A stretch of DNA of 5,581 bases from an uncultured Kouleothrix sp. (GTDB lineage: Bacteria > Chloroflexota > Chloroflexia > Chloroflexales > Roseiflexaceae). Below the pieces are notes generated by a model, which saw nothing but the letters and a program-made list of their open reading frames with translations, did no database searches and had not been told where the DNA came from. Where the stretch lies: the NCBI GenBank assembly GCA_937858455.1, contig CALLYN010000857.1:1-5581 (forward strand), given 5' to 3'. Shown here in pieces: positions 1-5,398 of this stretch. Both the position numbers and the translations under genes were made by a program. Within the stretch, counting starts at the first letter, position 1; each line of letters starts with the position of its first letter.

Positions 1-362
1 CTCAGCCCCACCGCCGCCAGCGCCGCCGCCGCCCGCCCATCCGGCAAGCCCTCGGCGCGCGCCAGCGCCAGCAGGTTATCGCGGCCCGACAGGTAGGGGT
101 AGAACGCCGGCCCATCGATCATCGCGCCGACATCGGCCAGCGCTGGCGCCGGCTCGCGCCACACATCGCGCCCGAAGATCAGCGCGCGCCCGGCGCTGGG
201 GCGCACCAGCCCGAGCAGCATGGCGATCGTGGTGGTCTTGCCGGCGCCGTTCGGCCCCAGAAAGCCAAACACCTGGCCGGCGGGCACCGCCATGCTGAGC
301 GCGTCGACGGCCACGCGCGCGCCATAGCGCTTGCTGAGCCCCTCGGTGACGATCGCGTCCAT
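1..362 (-). CDS. ABC transporter ATP-binding protein, BcrA/drug-export type (partial, N-terminal 120 residues)
   Basis: This is the nucleotide-binding subunit of an ABC exporter. It would hydrolyse ATP on the cytoplasmic side to drive a separate membrane permease, probably encoded beyond the left edge. Reading leftward from ATG at 362, the protein begins MDAIVTEGLSKRYG. It has a Walker A motif GPNGAGKTT at residues 36-44, followed by LLGLVRPSAG. The stretch VGAMIDGPAFYPYLSGRDNL (residues 78-97) lies where the Q-loop should be. An acidic residue in place of the usual glutamine there, followed by PAFY-YLSG, is typical of the BcrA/CcmA-like ATPases used for bacitracin-type and ABC-2 export. The signature motif, Walker B and H-loop lie outside the window, so activity cannot be judged. 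The start was chosen because family members begin just before this first strand; no good ribosome-binding site precedes it. It lies 66 bases downstream of gatB in the same direction, so read-through from gatB is possible. The transported substrate is unknown. Confidence 0.9.
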   Translation of the reverse strand, partial: MDAIVTEGLSKRYGARVAVDALSMAVPAGQVFGFLGPNGAGKTTTIAMLLGLVRPSAGRALIFGRDVWREPAPALADVGAMIDGPAFYPYLSGRDNLLALARAEGLPDGRAAAALAAVGL

Positions 363-374
363 GTGGCAGCCGTA

Positions 375-415
375 CACAGGTTGGCGGCGGCGCGCACGCC
401 GCCGCGCACAGGTTG
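375..415. repeat. GC-rich hairpin flanked by 9-bp direct repeats, between gatB and the ABC gene
   Basis: A perfect 9-bp stem (GCGGCGGCG at 384-392, CGCCGCCGC at 397-405) closes on a 4-base loop (393-396). Copies of CACAGGTTG flank it at 375-383 and 407-415. In the leftward transcript it lies 14 bases after the gatB stop and 12 bases before the ABC start. No T-run follows on either strand, so it is not a standard intrinsic terminator. It could slow polymerase, protect the gatB 3' end, or limit read-through into the ABC gene. The structure is seen directly; the role is inference. Confidence 0.5.
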
Positions 416-428
416 CGGGTTAGGCGTT

Positions 429-1880
429 CTAGATGCGGCCGAGCTCTTCCTCAAGCGCGGCCTGGGCAGCCTGCGGGTTGGCCTGGCCCTTCGAGGCCTT
501 CATCACCTGGCCCACGAGGAACTTGATCGCCACGACCTTGCCGCTCTTGTAGTCGGCAACCGACTTGGGGTTGCTGGCGATCGCCTCGCGCGCCAGCGCC
601 GCCAGCGCGTCGCCGCCGCCGATCACCGCTAGCCCGCGCGCGCGCACCACCTCGGCCGGCGCCGCGTCCTCGCGAAAGCTGGCCTCGAATACCTCTTTGG
701 CGCTGGTGCGCGTGATCGTGCCCGCCGCGAGCAGCGCGATCACCTCGCCCACGAACTCCGGCCGGAAGCGCGCGCGCACGTCGGCCAGCGTCTCGCCGGT
801 GTCTTTCGCCAGCCGGAACAGCTCGCCGGTGACCCAGTTGGCCACCTCGCGCGGCGCCAGGCCGTGCGCCCGCGCCGCCGCCACCGCGTCCTCGAAGTAC
901 TCTGCGTCGCCGCGCGCCACCGTCAGCACGTCGGCGTCCGCGGCGCTCAGGCCATACTCGCTCACAAAGCGCGCCCGCCGCGCGTCGGGCAGCTCGGGCA
1001 GCTCGCCGCGCCGCGCCTCGATCCAGGCATCGGAAAGCTTGAGCGGCGGCAGGTCGGGCTCGGGAAAATAGCGGTAGTCCTCCGAGCCCTCTTTCAGGCG
1101 CTGCTCGACCGTCACGCCGCGGTCTTCGTCCCAGCCGCGCGTCGACTGGCGGATCAGCTCGCCGGCGTCGAGCGCCTTCTTCTGGCGCTCGATCTCGTAG
1201 GTCAGCGCGCGCTCGACCGAGCGGAACGAGTTCATGTTCTTGATCTCGACCTTGGCGCCGTACTCTTTCTGGCCCTCGGGCCGCACCGACACATTCGCGT
1301 CGCAGCGCAGCGCGCCCTCTTCCATGTTGCCGGTGTTCACGCCGATCCAGCGCAGGATCTGCTGCAGCTTCTGGAAGTAGCGCTTGGCCTCCTCCGGCGA
1401 GCTAATGTCGGGGTCGGAGACAATCTCCATCAGTGGCACGCCGGCGCGGTTGAAATCGACCAGCGACGAGCCGTCGGGCTGGTGGTTGAGCTTGCCGGTG
1501 TCCTCCTCGATATGCACGCGCGTCAGGCCGACGCGCTTGGCGCCACTGTCGCCGTCGATCTCGACCCAGCCGGCCACGCACAGCGGGTCGTCGAACTGGC
1601 TGCGCTGGTAGGAAGATGGCAGGTCGGGGTAGAAATAATTCTTACGGCTGATGACGTTGTCGTGCTGGATGCGGCAGTTGAGCGCCAGCCCGGTGCGCGC
1701 GGCCATCTCGATCGCGCTGCGGTTGATGTAAGGCAGCGCGCCGGGCAGGCCCATGCACGTAGGGCAGACGTGGGTATTGGGCGCGGCGCTGGCGACCTCG
1801 GCGCTACAGCCGCAGAACATCTTCGACTTGGTGCGGATCTGGGCGTGTACCTCGAGCCCGATCGTGACCAGGTATTCCAT
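429..1880 (-). CDS. gatB: Aspartyl/glutamyl-tRNA(Asn/Gln) amidotransferase subunit B
   Basis: GatB is the tRNA-binding kinase/transamidase subunit of the cytoplasmic GatCAB complex. It activates Glu-tRNAGln (or Asp-tRNAAsn) with ATP and amidates it using ammonia channelled from GatA. The 483-residue length is normal and the ORF is intact. The N-terminal cradle domain (about 1-290) starts with IGLEVHAQ. It carries the zinc-site cysteines C23/C25 and C39/C42 (FCGCS and CPTCMGLPG), followed by NYFYPDLPSSYQ (81-92), HIEEDTGKL (123-131) and the family signature VDFNRAGVPLMEIVSDPD (141-158). A helical linker leads to the C-terminal YqeY-like tRNA-binding domain (about 335-480), with NPKSVADYKSGK and FLVGQVMKASKGQANP. 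The ATG at 1880 is supported by AGAGG seven bases upstream and by the conserved start MEYLVTIGLEVH. No gatC or gatA is adjacent, so the complex must be assembled from unlinked genes. The gene has its own promoter-like element at 1914-1922. Confidence 0.97.
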   Translation of the reverse strand: MEYLVTIGLEVHAQIRTKSKMFCGCSAEVASAAPNTHVCPTCMGLPGALPYINRSAIEMAARTGLALNCRIQHDNVISRKNYFYPDLPSSYQRSQFDDPLCVAGWVEIDGDSGAKRVGLTRVHIEEDTGKLNHQPDGSSLVDFNRAGVPLMEIVSDPDISSPEEAKRYFQKLQQILRWIGVNTGNMEEGALRCDANVSVRPEGQKEYGAKVEIKNMNSFRSVERALTYEIERQKKALDAGELIRQSTRGWDEDRGVTVEQRLKEGSEDYRYFPEPDLPPLKLSDAWIEARRGELPELPDARRARFVSEYGLSAADADVLTVARGDAEYFEDAVAAARAHGLAPREVANWVTGELFRLAKDTGETLADVRARFRPEFVGEVIALLAAGTITRTSAKEVFEASFREDAAPAEVVRARGLAVIGGGDALAALAREAIASNPKSVADYKSGKVVAIKFLVGQVMKASKGQANPQAAQAALEEELGRI

Positions 1881-1887
1881 TGGTTTT

Positions 1888-1892
1888 CCTCT
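1888..1892 (-). promoter_or_regulatory. gatB ribosome-binding site
   Basis: On the minus strand AGAGG (plus-strand CCTCT) sits seven bases before the ATG at 1880. This is good Shine-Dalgarno spacing and fixes the gatB start. Confidence 0.8.
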
Positions 1893-1913
1893 TTGTGATC
1901 ACGGCCTGGGCCA

Positions 1914-1922
1914 ATTATAGCA
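1914..1922 (-). promoter_or_regulatory. Extended -10 promoter of gatB
   Basis: Read leftward, the sequence is TGCTATAAT: a perfect consensus TATAAT hexamer (1914-1919) preceded by the TGn extension (1920-1922). No convincing -35 box lies 16-18 bases upstream, which fits an extended -10 promoter. Transcription would start near 1907, giving a leader of about 27 bases that contains the AGAGG ribosome-binding site. An AT-rich consensus match in such GC-rich sequence, just before a housekeeping gene, makes chance unlikely. Confidence 0.75.
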
Positions 1923-1933
1923 TGTTCGGAACA
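1923..1933. promoter_or_regulatory. Palindrome TGTTC-G-GAACA abutting the gatB -10 element
   Basis: An exact 11-base palindrome (TGTTC at 1923-1927, centre G, GAACA at 1929-1933) lies directly upstream of the extended -10, in the spacer region RNA polymerase would cover. A bound protein there would block initiation, so it is a candidate repressor operator. It is not the Gram-positive LexA box, whose half-sites face the other way (GAAC then GTTC). It may also be chance symmetry. The regulator is unknown. Confidence 0.35.
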
Positions 1934-2010
1934 GCGCGCTGTGCCGGCGAGCAGCGCCCGGCGCGCATGCCTCAGGGCCAACCGGCACGCGCTGCCGCGC
2001 CACGTGGGGG

Positions 2011-2037
2011 TTTGGGGGCGGCTTCGCCGCCCCCAAA
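2011..2037. repeat. Hairpin 1: 12-bp perfect stem with TTC loop
   Basis: The arms are TTTGGGGGCGGC (2011-2022) and GCCGCCCCCAAA (2026-2037), with the 3-base loop TTC at 2023-2025. Read rightward it is followed by a moderately T-rich ATTTCTTGTGTT, as in a weak intrinsic terminator, but no rightward gene ends here. Read leftward it is followed by a C-run, not T. The GGC-TTC-GCC tip recurs in the next hairpin, which suggests a dispersed intergenic repeat rather than a dedicated terminator. Confidence 0.7.
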
Positions 2038-2042
2038 ATTTC

Positions 2043-2083
2043 TTGTGTTGCACGTTGTGGCTTCGCCATGTCGTGCAACACAA
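2043..2083. repeat. Hairpin 2: 41-bp imperfect palindrome with the same GGC-TTC-GCC tip
   Basis: Twelve outer base pairs are perfect: TTGTGTTGCACG (2043-2054) with CGTGCAACACAA (2072-2083). The inner part re-pairs as TGGC (2058-2061) with GCCA (2065-2068) around TTC, and only a three-base internal segment is wobble or mismatched. Read leftward, in the direction of the flanking genes, the stem is followed after five bases by TTTT, so it could weakly terminate the transcript of the split-barrel gene. Such a long palindrome is also typical of small non-autonomous repeats. Confidence 0.7.
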
Positions 2084-2085
2084 TC

Positions 2086-2112
2086 GATACGTGTTCAAGC
2101 GAACAGCGTATC
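2086..2112. repeat. Hairpin 3: 11-bp stem with one bulged base
   Basis: GATACGTGTTC (2086-2096) pairs with GAACAGCGTATC (2101-2112) except for one bulged G, around the loop AAGC (2097-2100). It is separated from hairpin 2 by two bases. It contains TGTTC and GAACA half-sites like those of the palindrome at 1923-1933, but spaced four bases apart rather than one. Confidence 0.6.
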
Positions 2113-2181
2113 ACGCAGGCTTCCAGAGCCAAGCGCAGGGCGATTGCTCCACGCTCGAACGCTCTGCTACGGCACGCCGCG

Positions 2182-2682
2182 CTACAGATCCAGCTTGGCG
2201 TTTTCGCCGATGTCGGCGCGCGTACCGGTGGCGAGCGCCTTCACAAAGCCGGCCAGCGCCACAAATTTGCTCGACGGCGCGTCCCAGTACTCGGCCTGCT
2301 CGACGCGCACGCGCAACAGCGCAAGGTCGGGGTCGTCGAGCCCCTGCGCGAACCAGGCCTTGTACAGCGGGCTCCACAGCTCGCGTATCTTCTCGCGGTC
2401 GCGCAGCAGCTCGGCCGTGCCCGACACCGAAACATAGCGCTGGTCGTCGGGCTGGGCATAGCTGACATTCACGCGCGGGTCGGCGCTGATCTCGTGGGCC
2501 TTGGGCGAGCTTGCGCCCACAAAAAACCACAGGTCGCCGTCGAACTCGACCTGCTGCGTACCCATCGGCCGGCTGCGCAGCGCGCCGTCGGCCTCGATCG
2601 TGGTGAGCATGGCGATCTTGATGTCCTTGATCAGCGCGCCAAGCGTGCGAATGGCCTGCGCGCGCGTCGGGTGATCGGTCAT
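2182..2682 (-). CDS. Pyridoxamine 5'-phosphate oxidase-like FMN-binding split-barrel protein (general stress protein 26 family)
   Basis: This is a 166-residue cytoplasmic protein predicted to bind FMN or a related flavin. Family members are dimeric split beta-barrels, often stress-induced, and most have no proven substrate. Landmarks are AMLTTIEADGALRSRPMG (24-41), LWFFVGASSPKAHEI (51-65), DPRVNVSYAQPDDQRYVSVS (68-87), ELWSPLYKAWF (101-111) and RVEQAEYWDAPSSK (126-139). These agree throughout with the PF16242-type branch. It lacks a recognisable PdxH C-terminal substrate-binding segment, so vitamin B6 oxidase activity should not be assumed. The start at 2682 is preferred because AGGAG lies nine bases upstream and MTDHPTRAQAI aligns with family N-termini; a longer frame opens at 2760 but would run through the leader hairpin. 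It is divergent from the exported glycosidase-like gene and upstream of gatB in the same direction, with 301 bases between. Function beyond flavin binding is unknown. Confidence 0.9.
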   Translation of the reverse strand: MTDHPTRAQAIRTLGALIKDIKIAMLTTIEADGALRSRPMGTQQVEFDGDLWFFVGASSPKAHEISADPRVNVSYAQPDDQRYVSVSGTAELLRDREKIRELWSPLYKAWFAQGLDDPDLALLRVRVEQAEYWDAPSSKFVALAGFVKALATGTRADIGENAKLDL

Positions 2683-2691
2683 GAAACGCTT

Positions 2692-2696
2692 CTCCT
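2692..2696 (-). promoter_or_regulatory. Ribosome-binding site that decides the split-barrel gene start
   Basis: On the minus strand AGGAG (plus-strand CTCCT) is nine bases before ATG 2682. It favours the 166-residue protein over the 192-residue extension from 2760. Confidence 0.75.
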
Positions 2697-2701
2697 GCTG
2701 G

Positions 2702-2733
2702 GCCGCCTGCCCGAGCATGCCTCGGCAGGCGGC
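2702..2733 (-). promoter_or_regulatory. Strong hairpin in the 5' leader of the split-barrel gene
   Basis: Positions 2702-2715 pair with 2721-2733 to give 13 base pairs with one bulged C, nearly all G-C, around a 5-base loop (CATGC). In the leftward transcript the stem ends only five bases before the AGGAG ribosome-binding site. It could influence translation or mRNA stability, or stop rightward or leftward read-through, but no T-run follows on either strand. The structure is directly visible; the regulatory role is inference. Confidence 0.5.
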
Positions 2734-2745
2734 GCATTCGTCGTG

Positions 2746-2751
2746 TACAAT
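2746..2751 (+). promoter_or_regulatory. Possible -10 (TACAAT) in the divergent promoter region
   Basis: TACAAT matches five of six consensus bases and would place a transcript start about 83 bases before the ATG at 2841. No -35 box is visible at 16-18 bases. On the opposite strand the overlapping TATTGT could serve the split-barrel gene. A small inverted repeat, CACAGC (2760-2765) and GCTGTG (2774-2779), lies just downstream and could be an operator. The evidence is weak. Confidence 0.25.
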
Positions 2752-2827
2752 ACGAGGCACACAGCTAGCAAGCGCTGTGCCACTTCATCGGTGGGTTCTT
2801 CGCTGGCGAGCAATGCCGCTCGGGAGT

Positions 2828-2834
2828 GAGAGGA
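2828..2834 (+). promoter_or_regulatory. Ribosome-binding site that decides the start of the exported glycosidase-like gene
   Basis: GAGAGGA lies six bases before ATG 2841, which is ideal spacing. A GTG start at 2826 in the same frame would overlap this site and add five residues before the signal peptide, so it is disfavoured. Confidence 0.8.
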
Positions 2835-2840
2835 ACGTGT

Positions 2841-4715
2841 ATGATCCACCGGCACTGGATCAGGGGCTGGTTGCTGCTCTGGCTATGCTCCATGTGCACG
2901 CCCAATCTCGCAGCGCCTGCCGCCACCAGCGGCCCGGCCGCGCTGTCGCCGCGCCAGTACCTGCCGCGTGCCACGCTGTTCTCGCCCTACCTGACCGACA
3001 CGCTGCCGCGCGCCACGTACGCCAATATTCTGGCCATGGTCGAGCCGAGCAGCGGCCTACCGCACGACAAGCTTGATGCCACGCTGCTCGACATTGTGCC
3101 CCAGCTCGCATCCACGCACCGGGTGCCGTTCACCAGCACCGCGCCCAGCGCGCAGCTGGCGGCGCGCCGCTGTGCCGACGTAGCCTGCCGCCACAGCGGC
3201 GGCTACGGCCTGGAGCTGCGCTACAGCATGCCGCAAAATGCCTGGGGCAGCTTTAACATCGACCCAGACGCGTTTGACGTGAGTCGGGCGAGCTACCTCG
3301 AGCTGTGGGTCAAAGGCGCGCGCGGCGGCGAGCGCCTTGAAGTGGTGCTTTGGAGCAACTGCCAGGCTGGCTTCCCTGGCCGCCCCGACAGCGCATTGAT
3401 CAGCGCAGGAGCAGGCTGGGCGCGACGGCGCATCCCGCTGGCCGATGTGCGCCGCTACGCCAACCTGTCGTCGCTGTGCCGGCTGAGCATCGGCTTCAAC
3501 GACCACATCCACCCCGGCGGTACGATCTACGTCGACGACATTGCGTTTGTCGACGCCGCCGGCAGCCGCGTGCCGGTGCCACTCGACGAGACGACCAATG
3601 TCACCAATATCGGCCTGTATATGGCCAGCGTCGTCGGCGCGCTTGAGCTGGGCTGGCAGCCACATGCCGAGGGGCTTGCCCGGCTCGGCTCGGCGCTTAC
3701 CAGCCTCGAGCGGCTACCGAAATCACACGGCTTCCCGCACACGCACAACCACGTCGTCTCGCTCGCGCCCAAGCGCCCCGCTACCATCAGCGACGGCGAC
3801 CGCTGCATACAGCCCGGCACTGCTCCACCAATCGCACCCGACGAAACCAATCTATTCTCGACTGTGGATCTCGGCTTGCTAGCAGCTGGCCTGATCGTGG
3901 TGCGGCAGGGCGTTGCCGAGCTCTCAGGGCGAGCGGGGGCGCTGCTCGCGGCGATGGACTGGGCCTGGCTGTACGATCCGGCGGCCGGGCTGATGTATGG
4001 CTGCCGCGCATTCGATGGCACGCCCTCGACATGGTGGCACTACGACTGGCTAGCAGCCGACTCGCGGCTGGCGCAGCTCATCGCCATCGGCGCAGGCGCA
4101 GCTCCGGCACAGTCGTGGCAAAACCTCCGGCGCGACCACGAACCGCCACGCTGCGCCGCTGCGAGCGAGTGGCATTTCGAACCAGGGTGGGACGGCGGAG
4201 GACTATTCATGGCTCTGATGCCGGCGATCTTCCTCGACGAGTCGGGCGGCGAGCTAGGCGCCTCGGCGCTCCATTTCGTCCACGATCAGATCTGCTTCGC
4301 CAGCCAGCGCGCCCCAGCTTGGGGCTGGTCGGCCACGGCGTTGCCGCCCTTTGGCGCCGCATACTGCGGCTATGGCCGGCTGTGCGACGACATACTGGCG
4401 CCGCACGCCAGCATACTCGCCGCCACGCTGCTGACTTCTGCCGAGCTGGCCGGCAACCTCCAGGCGCTCGAACAGCTTGGCGCGCGCCCGCCCGCCAGCG
4501 ATGGGCTGCACACCTACGATTACGGCTTTCGCGCCTCGGCGAGCTGGCGTACTGGCGAGGTCGCGACACTGTCGCTGCTGCTCGATCAGGCCATGGCATT
4601 CTTGAGCCTGGCGAACGCCGCCAGCGGGAATCGCATTCGCGCGCTGTTCTGCCGCGACCCGATCGCCCAGGCCGCGACGACCCAGATCGCCGACTACGCC
4701 GGTAGTTGCGGTTGA
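2841..4715 (+). CDS. Exported glycoamylase-like (PF10091/GH144-like) protein with N-terminal putative beta-sandwich domain
   Basis: This is a 624-residue secreted protein, probably acting on a glucan or envelope polysaccharide. A Sec-type signal peptide is visible: basic HRHWIRG, then hydrophobic WLLLWLCSMC, with likely cleavage after about residue 24 (NLA-AP). There is no good lipobox. Residues about 115-240 look like a carbohydrate-binding-type beta-sandwich (GLELRYSMPQNAWGSFNID, YLELWVKG, TIYVDDIAFVD). From about 252 the (alpha/alpha) barrel follows: TNVTNIGLYMASVVGALELG (252-271), SLERLPKSHGF (288-298), FSTVDLGLLAAGLIVVRQ (339-356), WLYDPAAGLMYG (376-387), PGWDGGGLFMALMPAIF (448-464), WGWSA (494-498), APHASI (520-525), YDYGFRASASW (559-569) and LDQAM (581-585). 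This motif order is that of the COG5368 glycoamylase-like family. GH144 members cut beta-1,2-glucan, but the substrate here is unproven and I cannot name catalytic residues. The predicted mature protein has twelve cysteines, which is unusual. The next gene, an ECF sigma factor, starts 110 bases downstream. Confidence 0.82.
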   Translation: MIHRHWIRGWLLLWLCSMCTPNLAAPAATSGPAALSPRQYLPRATLFSPYLTDTLPRATYANILAMVEPSSGLPHDKLDATLLDIVPQLASTHRVPFTSTAPSAQLAARRCADVACRHSGGYGLELRYSMPQNAWGSFNIDPDAFDVSRASYLELWVKGARGGERLEVVLWSNCQAGFPGRPDSALISAGAGWARRRIPLADVRRYANLSSLCRLSIGFNDHIHPGGTIYVDDIAFVDAAGSRVPVPLDETTNVTNIGLYMASVVGALELGWQPHAEGLARLGSALTSLERLPKSHGFPHTHNHVVSLAPKRPATISDGDRCIQPGTAPPIAPDETNLFSTVDLGLLAAGLIVVRQGVAELSGRAGALLAAMDWAWLYDPAAGLMYGCRAFDGTPSTWWHYDWLAADSRLAQLIAIGAGAAPAQSWQNLRRDHEPPRCAAASEWHFEPGWDGGGLFMALMPAIFLDESGGELGASALHFVHDQICFASQRAPAWGWSATALPPFGAAYCGYGRLCDDILAPHASILAATLLTSAELAGNLQALEQLGARPPASDGLHTYDYGFRASASWRTGEVATLSLLLDQAMAFLSLANAASGNRIRALFCRDPIAQAATTQIADYAGSCG

Positions 4716-4718
4716 GCA

Positions 4719-4748
4719 TGTCACAAAAGCGCGGCCGGCGGTGTTACA
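4719..4748 (+). promoter_or_regulatory. Paired TGTNACA heptamers upstream of the sigma factor gene
   Basis: TGTCACA (4719-4725) and TGTTACA (4742-4748) are near-identical, individually palindromic heptamers (TGT-N-ACA) 23 bases apart start to start, about two helical turns. They lie just after the upstream stop codon and about 80 bases before the preferred sigma start. They could be a tandem operator. Alternatively TGTCACA could be an ECF-type -35 element, since ECF genes are often autoregulated, but no matching -10 is clear. Low confidence. Confidence 0.25.
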
Positions 4749-4825
4749 TAGACAAAGGCCACACGCGCTGGCCCGGCAGAACAGGCGCAGTAGCAATGAC
4801 CAGCCAGCCGCTGACCAGGGATCAT

Positions 4826-5392
<567 letters not shown>

Positions 5393-5398
5393 GACGCC

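Larger units (their letters stand above)
1881..2181. other. 301-bp intergenic region between the split-barrel gene and gatB
   Basis: No convincing gene is present; short ORFs across it have no recognisable protein character. From the gatB side it holds the gatB ribosome-binding site, the extended -10, the 11-bp palindrome, an unremarkable GC-rich stretch (1934-2010), three consecutive hairpins (2011-2037, 2043-2083, 2086-2112), and about 70 bases (2113-2181) next to the upstream gene's stop codon in which I see nothing. Both flanking genes run leftward, so termination of the upstream gene and initiation of gatB must both happen here. Confidence 0.7.

Noticed and set aside
864..1898. Long rightward ORF (344 codons) opposite gatB
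   Set aside because: It is the antisense shadow of a clearly conserved gatB. High GC at third codon positions leaves few stops on the other strand, and the translation resembles no family.
2004..2021. Possible G-quadruplex in the G-runs GGGGG-TTT-GGGGG-C-GG
   Set aside because: Only two long G-runs and one short one are present, and the second is better explained as a hairpin arm.
2011..2042. Classical Rho-independent terminator
   Set aside because: The stem is strong, but a T-rich tail exists only in the rightward direction, where no gene ends. In the leftward direction the tail is C-rich.
2086..2112. LexA/SOS box at hairpin 3
   Set aside because: The Gram-positive-type SOS box has GAAC followed by GTTC. 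Here the half-sites are in the opposite order.
1899..2132. Small leftward ORF (77 codons) in the gatB upstream region
   Set aside because: It is built from the hairpin repeats and the promoter region, has no plausible ribosome-binding site or protein-like composition, and overlaps the gatB promoter.
2068..2829. Rightward ORF (253 codons) opposite the split-barrel gene
   Set aside because: The opposite strand encodes a full, motif-complete split-barrel protein with a good ribosome-binding site. This frame also runs through hairpin structures.
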